Below are positions 34,846 to 43,229 of a stretch of DNA of 64,000 nt, piece by piece. Origin of the DNA: G963556115 sp963677015 (GTDB taxonomy: Bacteria; Planctomycetota; SZUA-567); contig OY781533.1 of NCBI GenBank assembly GCA_963677015.1, positions 620,001 through 684,000 of the forward strand, written 5' to 3'. Under the pieces are notes generated by a model. It did no database searches, was not told the DNA's origin, and saw only the letters and a program-made list of their open reading frames with translations. Each line of letters starts with the position of its first letter. The first letter of the stretch is position 1. A program made the translations under genes and the position numbers.

Positions 34846-36203
34846 TGCCACCACTAAAATTAGCCCATGGCGGGCAACCACGCATAATGCTGCTGAGTCT
34901 CGGCTGTGTGAAAAATGAGGTCGATGCTGAAACTGCTCTGGGTGAACTTGTCGGAGAGGAGTTTACTCTGGCACTGTCGCCTGAAGAAGCGGATGTTGTG
35001 CTTATTAATACCTGTGCCTTTATTGAGTCGGCTCGGGTTGAAGCGCGTGAGACGATAGAAGAGATACTCTCCTTCAAGAAGGATGGCATGCCGAAAGTAG
35101 CGGTAATGGGCTGTTATGCTCAGCGCTATGGTGCTCAGTTGCGTCAGGATTATCCTGAGGTTGACGGGGTATTCGGTCTGGCGGCTTATGGGCGAATAGC
35201 GAAGCTATGTTACTCTATGCTCAAGGGTAAGAAGGTAGTAGAGGGTATGAGTAAGAACCGGCCGGTCGCTGAAGGACCGCGCCTGTTGAGTACTCCTATT
35301 TCTTATGCTTATTTGCGGATCTCTGACGGTTGCAGTAATCATTGTACATACTGTGCGATTCCGCTTATTCGCGGCAGACATCAGAGTCGTGATTTTCAGG
35401 CGGTTGTCGGCGAAGCTCAGGATCTTGATGATAATGGTATCAAAGAACTGGTGGTAATCGGTCAGGATATCACTATGTACGGTGAGGATCATTTTACCAA
35501 GGGATCGCTTGATTTTCTGCTTGATAACCTTGTAGGTAACACCCAGCATTGCCGTATACGTCTGATGTATGCGCATCCGGCACATCTGTATGAGGAGATC
35601 GTTCAGAAGATCGGTAGTGAAAAGCGTGTCTGTTCGTATCTTGATCTGCCGATTCAGCATATAAACAGCGAGATACTTGCTCGGATGAACCGGAGGTATG
35701 ACCGGGCAAAGGTTGAGGAGATACTGGGCTGGTTTGCCGAGTATGCTCCGGACGCGCCGTTACGTACCAGTGTGATTGTAGGCTTTCCCGGAGAAACCGG
35801 AGAGCAGTTTAATGAGTTGCTTGAATTTGTCCGTGAAGGGCATTTCAAGTATCTGGGGGCATTCATGTATTCTCCTGAAGAGGATACCAAGGCTGCGCTC
35901 ATGCCGGAACAGGTGGATGAAGAGACCAAGCAGCGTCGTTATGATCTGATTATGCAGGCGCAGCAGGATATTACTTTCAGCTGGCTTGATTCGCGTATTG
36001 GTTCGGAGACAGAGGTTATTGTTGATGAGATAACCGAAGAGGGCGGCTACATCTGTCGCAGTGAGTATGAAGCTCCTGAAGTTGACGGTATAATCTTTAT
36101 CCCGGTAGATGATGCGGGCGGTAATACCTATAATATTGGTGATGCGGTCAATGTCACTATCTTTGAACGTTATGATTATGATCTGATAGCACGGGTAAAA
36201 TAA
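34845..36203 (+). CDS. rimO: Ribosomal protein S12 methylthiotransferase RimO
   Basis: A 452-residue radical-SAM enzyme that adds a methylthio group to a conserved aspartate of ribosomal protein S12. It has an N-terminal MTTase domain with three cysteines (LSLGCVKNEVDAE, INTCAFIESA, VMGCYAQRYG), the radical-SAM cluster SDGCSNHCTYCAIP near residue 160, and a C-terminal TRAM domain ending in ERYDYDLIARV. FIESARVEAR and PLIRGRHQSR distinguish it from MiaB. It has two [4Fe-4S] clusters. It is coupled to the tRNA-binding gene by TAATG. Confidence 0.93.
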   Translation: MPPLKLAHGGQPRIMLLSLGCVKNEVDAETALGELVGEEFTLALSPEEADVVLINTCAFIESARVEARETIEEILSFKKDGMPKVAVMGCYAQRYGAQLRQDYPEVDGVFGLAAYGRIAKLCYSMLKGKKVVEGMSKNRPVAEGPRLLSTPISYAYLRISDGCSNHCTYCAIPLIRGRHQSRDFQAVVGEAQDLDDNGIKELVVIGQDITMYGEDHFTKGSLDFLLDNLVGNTQHCRIRLMYAHPAHLYEEIVQKIGSEKRVCSYLDLPIQHINSEILARMNRRYDRAKVEEILGWFAEYAPDAPLRTSVIVGFPGETGEQFNELLEFVREGHFKYLGAFMYSPEEDTKAALMPEQVDEETKQRRYDLIMQAQQDITFSWLDSRIGSETEVIVDEITEEGGYICRSEYEAPEVDGIIFIPVDDAGGNTYNIGDAVNVTIFERYDYDLIARVK

Positions 36204-36254
36204 TCCGTGATTATTGGGTAGTTCAACTCTGTTTTTTATATGAAGTGTTATGTA

Positions 36255-36286
36255 ATAAGTGAGTACCTTTGGTACTCACTTATTTT
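36255..36286 (+). terminator. Rho-independent terminator after rimO
   Basis: ATAAGTGAGTACC pairs perfectly with GGTACTCACTTAT around TTT, then TTT. Thirteen base pairs. Confidence 0.85.
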
Positions 36287-36338
36287 AATGATTAGCCGGT
36301 GATTTGATTGCGGAATATCTCAGTAGCTGATTAATATA

Positions 36339-36373
36339 AAACTCCGCCGTGTATAGATTATAGCGGAGTTTTT
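36339..36373. terminator. Bidirectional terminator between rimO and the PfkB kinase gene
   Basis: AAACTCCGC pairs with GCGGAGTTT, with Ts after the right arm and As before the left arm, so it can stop both convergent transcripts. It lies 32 bases beyond the kinase stop. Confidence 0.8.
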
Positions 36374-36404
36374 ACATTGTATAATATTGTTAATCAGAAA
36401 AGAA

Positions 36405-37514
36405 TCAGATTACCGGGATTGAACTTAGCTGCAGGCTGACCGGAAGACGGTCTTCCGGCGCATTCATCCGGGAGGTAATCTGTTCCCAGCTCTTAATGCC
36501 TTCGGTCGCTTCCTCATGTTCAACGCAGCAGGCTCCGACTGTCGTGGCGCAGAGCATTGCCTGCTGTGGGGTAAAGCCTTCGCTGATACCGGCAAGGAAG
36601 CCGGCAATAGTAGTATCACCAGCGCCCTTGGCACTGACTACGGTTGTCTTGCGGCAGGCGGCAATGGACTCGGCACCGGTCCAGGCATCGATATCTGAAA
36701 TGAACTTGCTGCAGGCGGCGATTCTGTCTTTATCGCTGCTGCTCTTCATATACATGCCGTCACTTCCCATTTTGATGCCGACAATGGCAACACCCAGATC
36801 AATAAGGTAATCCGCCAGAGCGCTCAGTTCAGAGTCGGTCTTTGGTATATCACGTTTCAGGGTAATGCATAACTCATCAAGACTTGGCAGGAAGATATCC
36901 ACATATGGAAGGGTTCTTTTGAAGATTTCAACCCAGTCTGCTTTGCCGCCTTCGGTTGAAGGGTCGGGCATACACATATCCATGGAGGTTGCAACACCGC
37001 GGGATTTTACGGTTTTATAGAGTTCTTCAAGTCCTTTTCCGTTATCGCGGATAAAGCTCAGCATCAGTGGGGGATAGCCAAAATGAAAGAGGCTGGCCTG
37101 AGATACGGAGTCGAAGTCAATGTCAGCAGGGTTGAAGCCCTGATTTGCGCCGGCGCAGTGAAGGAAGCAGCGGTCAAAACCCGGACTTTCAAGAACAATA
37201 CTGTAGGAGGTGGCGCAGCTATCTTTTATGACGATTCCTTTTTTGAGGATCGGATCTATCTCTTCCAGGCTTTCAATGCAGAGTTTACCAAAGAGGTCGT
37301 TGCCGACAACACCGATAAGTTCAACATCTTTCTGCAGACGGTAAAGAGCAATACCGGTGTTGCCGACGACTCCTCCCATACAGAAGGTAGGGCTGCCAAC
37401 CTCGATAAGATTGCCGGGGACAATCTGCTGCTGGAAGTCTTTGGTCTGGCTCATGTCCGGATGCATGTCAAAACAGAAATGACCTGCGGTGATAATTTTC
37501 TTCTTTGTACTCAT
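36405..37514 (-). CDS. PfkB family carbohydrate kinase
   Basis: 369 residues of the ribokinase/PfkB fold. The substrate-binding start is FCMGGVVGNTGIALYRLQ and GVVGNDLFG, and the C-terminal catalytic motif is SAKGAGDTTIAGFLAGI, with the aspartate base in GAGD. PfkB enzymes phosphorylate sugars or nucleosides with ATP; the specificity here is unknown. It is longer than ribokinase (about 310) because of loops near 195-215 and 255-285. CAGGAAAC precedes the ATG. It is monocistronic, with a hairpin upstream and a terminator downstream. Confidence 0.88.
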   Translation of the reverse strand: MSTKKKIITAGHFCFDMHPDMSQTKDFQQQIVPGNLIEVGSPTFCMGGVVGNTGIALYRLQKDVELIGVVGNDLFGKLCIESLEEIDPILKKGIVIKDSCATSYSIVLESPGFDRCFLHCAGANQGFNPADIDFDSVSQASLFHFGYPPLMLSFIRDNGKGLEELYKTVKSRGVATSMDMCMPDPSTEGGKADWVEIFKRTLPYVDIFLPSLDELCITLKRDIPKTDSELSALADYLIDLGVAIVGIKMGSDGMYMKSSSDKDRIAACSKFISDIDAWTGAESIAACRKTTVVSAKGAGDTTIAGFLAGISEGFTPQQAMLCATTVGACCVEHEEATEGIKSWEQITSRMNAPEDRLPVSLQLSSIPVI

Positions 37515-37764
37515 TTTTGTTTCCTGTCGTTTTCAAATAGTTCGCATTTATTTCATACTTGTAATTCAACTGTTAATTATTTTATCACTTATAGAGGCTT
37601 AGTCAAATTAATTACTGAGATTACGCGTTGTTATTTTGAGTTTGAGTTGTCATTTTGCGAATAGATAAGTTTTTAAATTATAGGATGATAGGTTTGGGGG
37701 GCAGGTTTAAAAGCGTATTATGTGAATTTTGCGAAAGATCAACGCTTTCAATGAGTTGTTTACA

Positions 37765-37795
37765 CCCTGGCTGTATTATCAGCATACAGCCAGGG
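37765..37795. terminator. Perfect 12-bp hairpin downstream of ablB
   Basis: CCCTGGCTGTAT (37765-37776) pairs with ATACAGCCAGGG (37784-37795). It lies 56 bases past the ablB stop on the minus strand and upstream of the PfkB gene. It probably ends the osmolyte operon, though no T tract follows. Confidence 0.55.
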
Positions 37796-37850
37796 GTAAT
37801 CATGTGGTACTGGAGTGGGACTAGAGGGATAATATTTTAATTTTAGGTAC

Positions 37851-38693
37851 TCAGTCGCAGACACTGCTTTTATACCAGATATTCATGCTCTCTATATTGC
37901 CGGCTATATTGGTATTGTTTTTCAGCCTGCCGCCGAACCTGTATCCGGCTTTGGCAAAGGTTATGTTCATACCAAAACTGCAGGCTCTGGCAATTGTAAA
38001 AAAGGTTTTTATGCCTTTTCTTCTGGTAGAGCTTTCCATGAGATCAAGCAGGCGGAAAGCATATCCTTGAGACCGGTGTGTTTTCAGGGTGGCAAAATCG
38101 GTCATTTCAGCAGCTGCATTCTTAATGTCCATTTCTGCGGATGCCAGAGCGACCAACCGTCCTTCAGACTCAATGCAATAATAGTCTATGTGTTCATGCA
38201 TGGTCTGTCGAATATAATCTTCCTCAAAAATGGGGAAGGGATAAGATGTAAAAACATCTTGATATAGTCTGGTCATCTCTTTCGCATCGTCAGGTGTGCA
38301 CTGTCTGATAGATGCTTCGATATCACTCGGTCGGCGATCACTGCCGGCACGGGTCAAAGCAGTATTAAGTATTTCCTGATATTCCGCATTATTACTTTCT
38401 GTGGCCCGCTGGGGCTTCAGGTAATATGTCGCAATGAACAGATTCTGGTTATCAGGATAATAATTGGGGATATAAGCTTCAATATAGTATCCAGAGTTTA
38501 CAAATGCCTCGAGATCTGATCCTGTAATTTTGGCTATTATTTTGGAATAATCATATTGCCGGGCTTTATCCAGAAGATTTTGCGCCAGCTCTGAGGAGGT
38601 CGTATCACCGCGTGAAAGCAGGTAAATCCGGTCGCTGTTCTTGCCATGGTGAATAACCGTACCGGTGCCGAGTTCTAGAATTTCATCATACAT
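37851..38693 (-). CDS. ablB: Beta-lysine N-acetyltransferase AblB
   Basis: About 280 residues with a C-terminal GNAT domain (from about 130: IRQCTPDDAKEMTRLYQDVF, then TDFATLKTHRSQGYAFRLLD and ACSFGMNITFAKAGYRFGG). An N-terminal domain (ELGTGTVIHHGKNSDRIYL, IAKITGSDLEAF, GYYIEAYIPNYY) is characteristic of AblB. It acetylates the side-chain amine of beta-lysine to give the osmolyte N-epsilon-acetyl-beta-lysine. Lysine 2,3-aminomutase, which makes beta-lysine, is in the same operon. I prefer ATG 38693, with AAGGA upstream; an in-frame TTG at 38720 is the alternative. Confidence 0.88.
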   Translation of the reverse strand: MYDEILELGTGTVIHHGKNSDRIYLLSRGDTTSSELAQNLLDKARQYDYSKIIAKITGSDLEAFVNSGYYIEAYIPNYYPDNQNLFIATYYLKPQRATESNNAEYQEILNTALTRAGSDRRPSDIEASIRQCTPDDAKEMTRLYQDVFTSYPFPIFEEDYIRQTMHEHIDYYCIESEGRLVALASAEMDIKNAAAEMTDFATLKTHRSQGYAFRLLDLMESSTRRKGIKTFFTIARACSFGMNITFAKAGYRFGGRLKNNTNIAGNIESMNIWYKSSVCD

Positions 38694-38766
38694 AGTGTTC
38701 TTCAATCCTTGTTTCTGCAAATTACTGTGTTCGGGTTGAAATCAGCTGTTTAGTGAATGCTCGGCG

Positions 38767-39462
38767 TTATTCTGTACTGCCGGATGTTTCTTCTATGATC
38801 TGCTGTATACGACCAGTAGATTTTACAACTCCGTCCTCCATAATAATTCCATGTGATGCCGCCATACTTGCAAATGGCAGATCATGAGTAACGATAATAA
38901 AACAGGTGTCTTCCTGAAGTTCTTCAAGCCAGCCTGCGAACTCCTCGGTCGTCTGGGCATCAAGAGCACTGGTAGGCTCGTCGAGCAGCATGTACTTGGG
39001 CTGGAGCATAAGTGCTCTGGCAATTGCTACCCGCTGTGCCTGACCGCCACTGATTTGTGAGGGATATCTGTTGGCCAGTTCGCCTATTGAGAGTCGCTCA
39101 AGCATATCTTCCGCTTCTTTCTGGGTCTCTTCTTCACTCTTTTCAAGCACTTTCAGCGGAGCGAGTGTCAGATTCTGAGTAACAGTAAGATGCGGGAAGA
39201 GGTTTAGTTTCTGAAATACCACTCCAAGCTGTGAACGGAATTCTTTTCGCTCCATTTTGGCAATATTTTTACCATTTATTGAGATATTGCCTTTGTTTGG
39301 TTTTAAAAATCTGGCAATACAGTTGAGCAGGGTGGTCTTCCCTGAACCGCTTTGACCGAGAATCGCAAAGAAATGTTCCTGCGGTACCAGTATGCTGATA
39401 TCTTTTAGTGCCGGAATTTTACTCCCGGGATAACGATAGCTTAAATTTTTAACTTCAATCAT
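38767..39462 (-). CDS. Amino-acid ABC importer, ATP-binding protein
   Basis: 231 residues of the polar amino-acid importer class (GlnQ/HisP-like): Walker A GQSGSGKTTLL, a Q-loop at VFQKLNLFPHLTV, signature ISGGQAQRVAIARAL, Walker B YMLLDEPTSALD and the switch histidine in IVTHDL. Its ATG overlaps the stop of the fused binding-protein/permease gene by four bases, so the two make one importer. It lies between the aminomutase side and the acetyltransferase side of the osmolyte operon, so lysine is its likely cargo. Confidence 0.9.
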   Translation of the reverse strand: MIEVKNLSYRYPGSKIPALKDISILVPQEHFFAILGQSGSGKTTLLNCIARFLKPNKGNISINGKNIAKMERKEFRSQLGVVFQKLNLFPHLTVTQNLTLAPLKVLEKSEEETQKEAEDMLERLSIGELANRYPSQISGGQAQRVAIARALMLQPKYMLLDEPTSALDAQTTEEFAGWLEELQEDTCFIIVTHDLPFASMAASHGIIMEDGVVKSTGRIQQIIEETSGSTE

Positions 39463-40907
39463 TGGACAAATCCTTTCGCACGTATTTTTTTCTCAAGTCT
39501 ACCTGCAAGCTTCATCAGTGGGAAGGTGACAATAAAGAACATGACAGCAACAATAAAATAGTATTTTGTCGGTTCGAAGTTTACTGAAATAATGGCTTGA
39601 GCCTCACGAATAACCTCAGCAACAGATATAACCGCAACCAGAGCTGTATCTTTGGTAAGGGCGACTACCGAGTTCATAAGTGGCGGTATTGCGACTCTGA
39701 ATGCCTGAGGCCAGACTATATAGCGGAATGTCTGATAACGGCTTAGTCCCAGCGCTTGTCCTGAACGCGTCTGTCCGCGGTCTACACTCATAAGTCCGGA
39801 GCGGATAACCTCGGCCATGTAGGACATTGAGTTTATGCCGAGAGTACCGATCGCGGCTATATATGGCGGTAATCCCAGTCCCATCCAGGCGAAAAGCAAT
39901 TGGATAAGTACAGGTGTACCGCGTATAAAATCTACAATTGTCCGTACCGGCCAGTAAAGTAGTTTCCAGCCTCCGGAGTAGGTGTTGAGTACCAGTCCGC
40001 AGGGAACGGCAAAGATGAATCCGAGTATCAGAGATGCAAGTGCAATCGCTATTGTAGTGAGAAATCCTTTTATCAGTTTGGTAGCGATAACGCCGGTTGT
40101 CATCTCTGATTTTATGCCTGAGCTGTCACTGCTTGAAAGCCCGAAATATTTGTCATGTATTCTTTCCATCGTGCCGTCCTGGTGCATCTCGGCAAGAGCT
40201 TCATTGATCTGAGCGAGGAGTTTGGTATCCTGTTTTTTAACCGGAATTGCTATGTCCTCGGCATAGAGCATCGGTCCAACCGGAACAAAAGGTCTGCCCG
40301 CAGATTTTATCTGCCAGGCGCCGACAAGTTTGTCAGTGACAAAGCCGGTTATACGTTTATTCTCAAGTAACTCGAATATTTCAACACTGGATTTTAGTGT
40401 GACTACCTCAATACCCGGGAAATTGTCTTCGAGGAAACGCTGGTAGGTCTCTCCCAGTACAGCGGCGACTTTTTTCCCGTTACATTCCTTTATGCTGTAT
40501 ACCTTTGACGGGTTGTCACGATGAATAAATAGCTGCGCTCCCGACTGGTAGTAAGGGTTGGAGAAATTTACCGCTTTTTTTCGTTCCGGAGTTACCGCCA
40601 TTGATCCGATGATTGCGTCATACTTGTCAGCGAGCAAACCTGCCAGAATGCCGTCCCATTCGGTAGTTATTATATTTACCGGTCGATCTAGCCGTTTGGC
40701 GATTTCTCTGGAGACATCAACGTCAAATCCTGCGAGATTTCCACTCTTATCATAAAAGCTGAATGGCGGATATTTTCCGGTGAGAGCTACTCGCAGTGGC
40801 TTGGCTTGATTCGCTACCTCCGCGGCGTAGCTTCTGCTGGCAGGAATGATGCAGGCTAAAATAGCCAATGCTGGAATCAGTATGTTTCTGAATAACTGCC
40901 TATTCAT
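39459..40907 (-). CDS. Fused amino-acid ABC importer: binding protein plus permease
   Basis: 482 residues with a signal peptide (NILIPALAILACIIPASRSYA), a type 3 solute-binding domain (about 32-265: LRVALTGKYPPFSFYD, NLAGFDVDVSREIAKRL, EWDGILAGLLADKYDAI, GSMAVTPERKKAV) and a HisM/GlnP-type permease (about 275-480: RGTPVLIQLLFAWMGLG, GIGTLGINSM-like SYMAEVIRSG, QALGLSRYQTFRYIV). The binding domain is tethered to the membrane part. I chose ATG 40907 (AAGGAG upstream, start of the signal peptide), overlapping the kamA stop by eight bases; the open frame upstream is inside kamA. Lysine transport is inferred from context. Confidence 0.88.
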   Translation of the reverse strand: MNRQLFRNILIPALAILACIIPASRSYAAEVANQAKPLRVALTGKYPPFSFYDKSGNLAGFDVDVSREIAKRLDRPVNIITTEWDGILAGLLADKYDAIIGSMAVTPERKKAVNFSNPYYQSGAQLFIHRDNPSKVYSIKECNGKKVAAVLGETYQRFLEDNFPGIEVVTLKSSVEIFELLENKRITGFVTDKLVGAWQIKSAGRPFVPVGPMLYAEDIAIPVKKQDTKLLAQINEALAEMHQDGTMERIHDKYFGLSSSDSSGIKSEMTTGVIATKLIKGFLTTIAIALASLILGFIFAVPCGLVLNTYSGGWKLLYWPVRTIVDFIRGTPVLIQLLFAWMGLGLPPYIAAIGTLGINSMSYMAEVIRSGLMSVDRGQTRSGQALGLSRYQTFRYIVWPQAFRVAIPPLMNSVVALTKDTALVAVISVAEVIREAQAIISVNFEPTKYYFIVAVMFFIVTFPLMKLAGRLEKKIRAKGFVQ

Positions 40908-42207
40908 TACTACTTCTCCTTTCATGTCTGATATTGCCCTGTGGCACCAGGGAAATGGTCTGATCGTGATCGGCCAGAAGCTGTTCAATGCCGATGGATT
41001 TACGTTCGTCCGCATCTTCAAGTGCGAGTTCCAGATCACATTTGGCACAGTCACGGTTACAGAATGTAGGTTCGTATGAGTCCGGCTCTTTGTAGGTGGT
41101 TATAACCCCTTCATAGTTTCGCAGGACGACCTTATTTGTGGACCATGATATCAGATAATTCGGCATTACCGGTATCTTGCCGCCGCCGCCGGGGGCATCA
41201 ATAACATAGGTCGGTACGCAGAAACCACTGGTGTGCCCGATAAGGCTTTCCAGAATCTCAATACCCTTGCCTACCGGGGTTCGGAAATGACTCAGACCTT
41301 CTGAGAGATCACACTGATACAGGTAGTAGGGGCGTACTCTGTTCGCTACTAGTTTATGAACCAGTGAGCGCATGATACGCGGGCAGTCGTTGACGCCAGA
41401 GAGCAGTACAGACTGATTGCCCAGCGGAATTCCTGCATCGGCAAGTTTGGCCAGAGCATGTTTGGAAGAGTTAGTCAGTTCGCGCGGGTGATTAAAATGG
41501 GTGTTTATCCAGAGTGGATGATATTTCTTTAGTACCCGTATCAGTCCGTCGGTGATTCGCTGTGGCAGTACTACCGGGGTGCGGGTGCCGATTCGTATAA
41601 CCTCGACATGTTTAATACCCCTCAGTTCCGCAAGAATCCAGTCCAGATAGTCATCCGGGAGCAGAAATGGATCTCCACCGCTCAGCAGTACGTCACGTAT
41701 TTGCGGATGTTCTTTGATGTATTCTATGCCTTTACTGATTTGAGCTTTTCCGGGAATCGTATCCTGATCTCCTACCTTGCGTTTTCTGGTGCAGTGACGG
41801 CAGTACATGGAGCAGCTGTTACTAACCAGCAGTAGTACCCGGTCAGGGTATCTGTGGGTAAGTCCCGGTACCGGGCAGTCTTTATCTTCATGCAGAGGGT
41901 CCTGCATATCCAGTGAAGTTATAGTCAGCTCTTCTATAGAGGGAAAGCTCTGTTTATAGATGGGGTCGTTTTCAAGATTATCGCAATCAATCAGCGAAAG
42001 ATAATACGGGGTTACCGATAAGGGGAATTTTTTTACTACTTCATTAAAATTTCTACTTAATTCTTCCGGGAATTTTATTCCCAGAAGGTCTTCGGCTTTG
42101 TCCAGGCTGGTAATACTATGTTGCAGTTGCCAGCGCCAGTCAGACCAGTTTGATAAATTAGCTCCTTCAATTTCCTGTAAAATGTTTTCCTGGTTTTCAG
42201 TAAACAC
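40900..42207 (-). CDS. ablA: Lysine 2,3-aminomutase (AblA/KamA)
   Basis: A 435-residue radical-SAM, PLP-dependent enzyme that converts L-lysine to beta-lysine. The iron-sulfur cysteines are C132, C136 and C139 (SNSCSMYCRHCTRKRKVG), with LLSGGDPFLLPDDYL for SAM binding and the PLP lysine in DAPGGGGKIPVMP. A short cysteine motif near the end (FCNRDCAKCDLEL) resembles the zinc-binding tail of KamA. It starts at GTG 42207 with GGAGGA nine bases upstream, inside the end of the MarR gene. Grouping with ablB and an importer indicates osmolyte synthesis and not lysine fermentation. Confidence 0.93.
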   Translation of the reverse strand: MFTENQENILQEIEGANLSNWSDWRWQLQHSITSLDKAEDLLGIKFPEELSRNFNEVVKKFPLSVTPYYLSLIDCDNLENDPIYKQSFPSIEELTITSLDMQDPLHEDKDCPVPGLTHRYPDRVLLLVSNSCSMYCRHCTRKRKVGDQDTIPGKAQISKGIEYIKEHPQIRDVLLSGGDPFLLPDDYLDWILAELRGIKHVEVIRIGTRTPVVLPQRITDGLIRVLKKYHPLWINTHFNHPRELTNSSKHALAKLADAGIPLGNQSVLLSGVNDCPRIMRSLVHKLVANRVRPYYLYQCDLSEGLSHFRTPVGKGIEILESLIGHTSGFCVPTYVIDAPGGGGKIPVMPNYLISWSTNKVVLRNYEGVITTYKEPDSYEPTFCNRDCAKCDLELALEDADERKSIGIEQLLADHDQTISLVPQGNIRHERRSSNE

Positions 42208-42213
42208 TTAAAG

Positions 42214-42702
42214 TTATCCTCCTTTATAAAATTCTGCGGATGGACTCGGTATAAGATTGGGAGAAGCGTCGACAGTTTCCAGATTCATCAAGGATACAAC
42301 TTGCTCCAGCGATTTTATCAGCTGTTGCTGTTCTTTATCACTGAGTTTTGCCAGTGATTCGGTAAAGTTGTCCTGCAGTAGTGATGGTGCGGAACTGATG
42401 ATTTCGATCCCTTTTAAGCTGGGGCAGAGGTTTACTTTACGTCTGTCCGAGCTTGAACGCTTTCGGCTTACAAAGCCTTTAGCTTCGAGTCTGTCAATAA
42501 TACCAGTAAGAGTACTGGCACTTAAATTAACCTTATGGCTGAGATCAGACAAAGTCATATTATCGGTTGAGACAATCTCACGCAGACAGAGTAGTTGCGG
42601 TGCTGTGAGACCAAGTCTGGTATTCAGCTGTCGGGAATATATGTCTACTCCGCGGATAATACGCCGCAGGGAGCAGAGAATTCTTTCTTCAATTGTTTCC
42701 AT
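42214..42702 (-). CDS. MarR family transcriptional regulator
   Basis: 162 residues with the MarR winged helix: LTAPQLLCLREIVSTDNMTL, then SDLSHKVNLSASTLTGIIDR and LEAKGFVSRKRSSSDRRKV (recognition helix and wing with the DRR motif). It is the first gene of the osmolyte operon and ends six bases before ablA. MarR-type regulators (EctR, CosR) control compatible-solute genes in other salt-adapted bacteria, so an osmotic role is a fair inference. The ribosome site is weak. Confidence 0.9.
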   Translation of the reverse strand: METIEERILCSLRRIIRGVDIYSRQLNTRLGLTAPQLLCLREIVSTDNMTLSDLSHKVNLSASTLTGIIDRLEAKGFVSRKRSSSDRRKVNLCPSLKGIEIISSAPSLLQDNFTESLAKLSDKEQQQLIKSLEQVVSLMNLETVDASPNLIPSPSAEFYKGG

Positions 42703-43229
42703 GGGTTATATATTCTTAAATTATTGTTTGTATTGAAATATTTTGTGTACGAAATATTATAGCAGAAAGTAATTATTATGCAACTGAAAACTTAGCATAT
42801 AGTGTAATGGTGGTTGTTTTTCATAATGACTATATGGTGTTATTTTATCATTTCAAAACGAGTGTAGTGTGCTGTAAGTTCTTTTTAAATAGGTGTTTGT
42901 GGTTTTAATAGGGTGCGGTCATCTTTGTAAGGGATATAAGGGGCTAAAATATTTGAGTGGTATCCGGATAAAGGGAGATAAGGGTTAAATTATTTAAGAT
43001 AACCGAAGGTATTTGGTCTGAAAGTTAATTAAAATTGAGATAATTGATACTATAAATATTATTGCGTATGTGTGTAAATTTATGAAAGTTTGTAAAGTTA
43101 AGAACGCTATTGCTGGGTATTTTATTGACTTTTCTTTTGTGAAATAGCCTGGTATCGCTAAAATATATGGTATTGTAATGGCATGATTGTTTGTGCGATT
43201 GGTAAAATTATGATTTATTTGGAGTATTG
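42703..43229. other. Divergent promoter region between the osmolyte and K+ uptake operons
   Basis: About 530 AT-rich bases separating the leftward marR-ablA operon from the rightward trkH-trkA operon. Both osmotic-stress operons therefore start from here. I see no clear riboswitch, and no repeated operator that would prove shared control. Confidence 0.5.
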
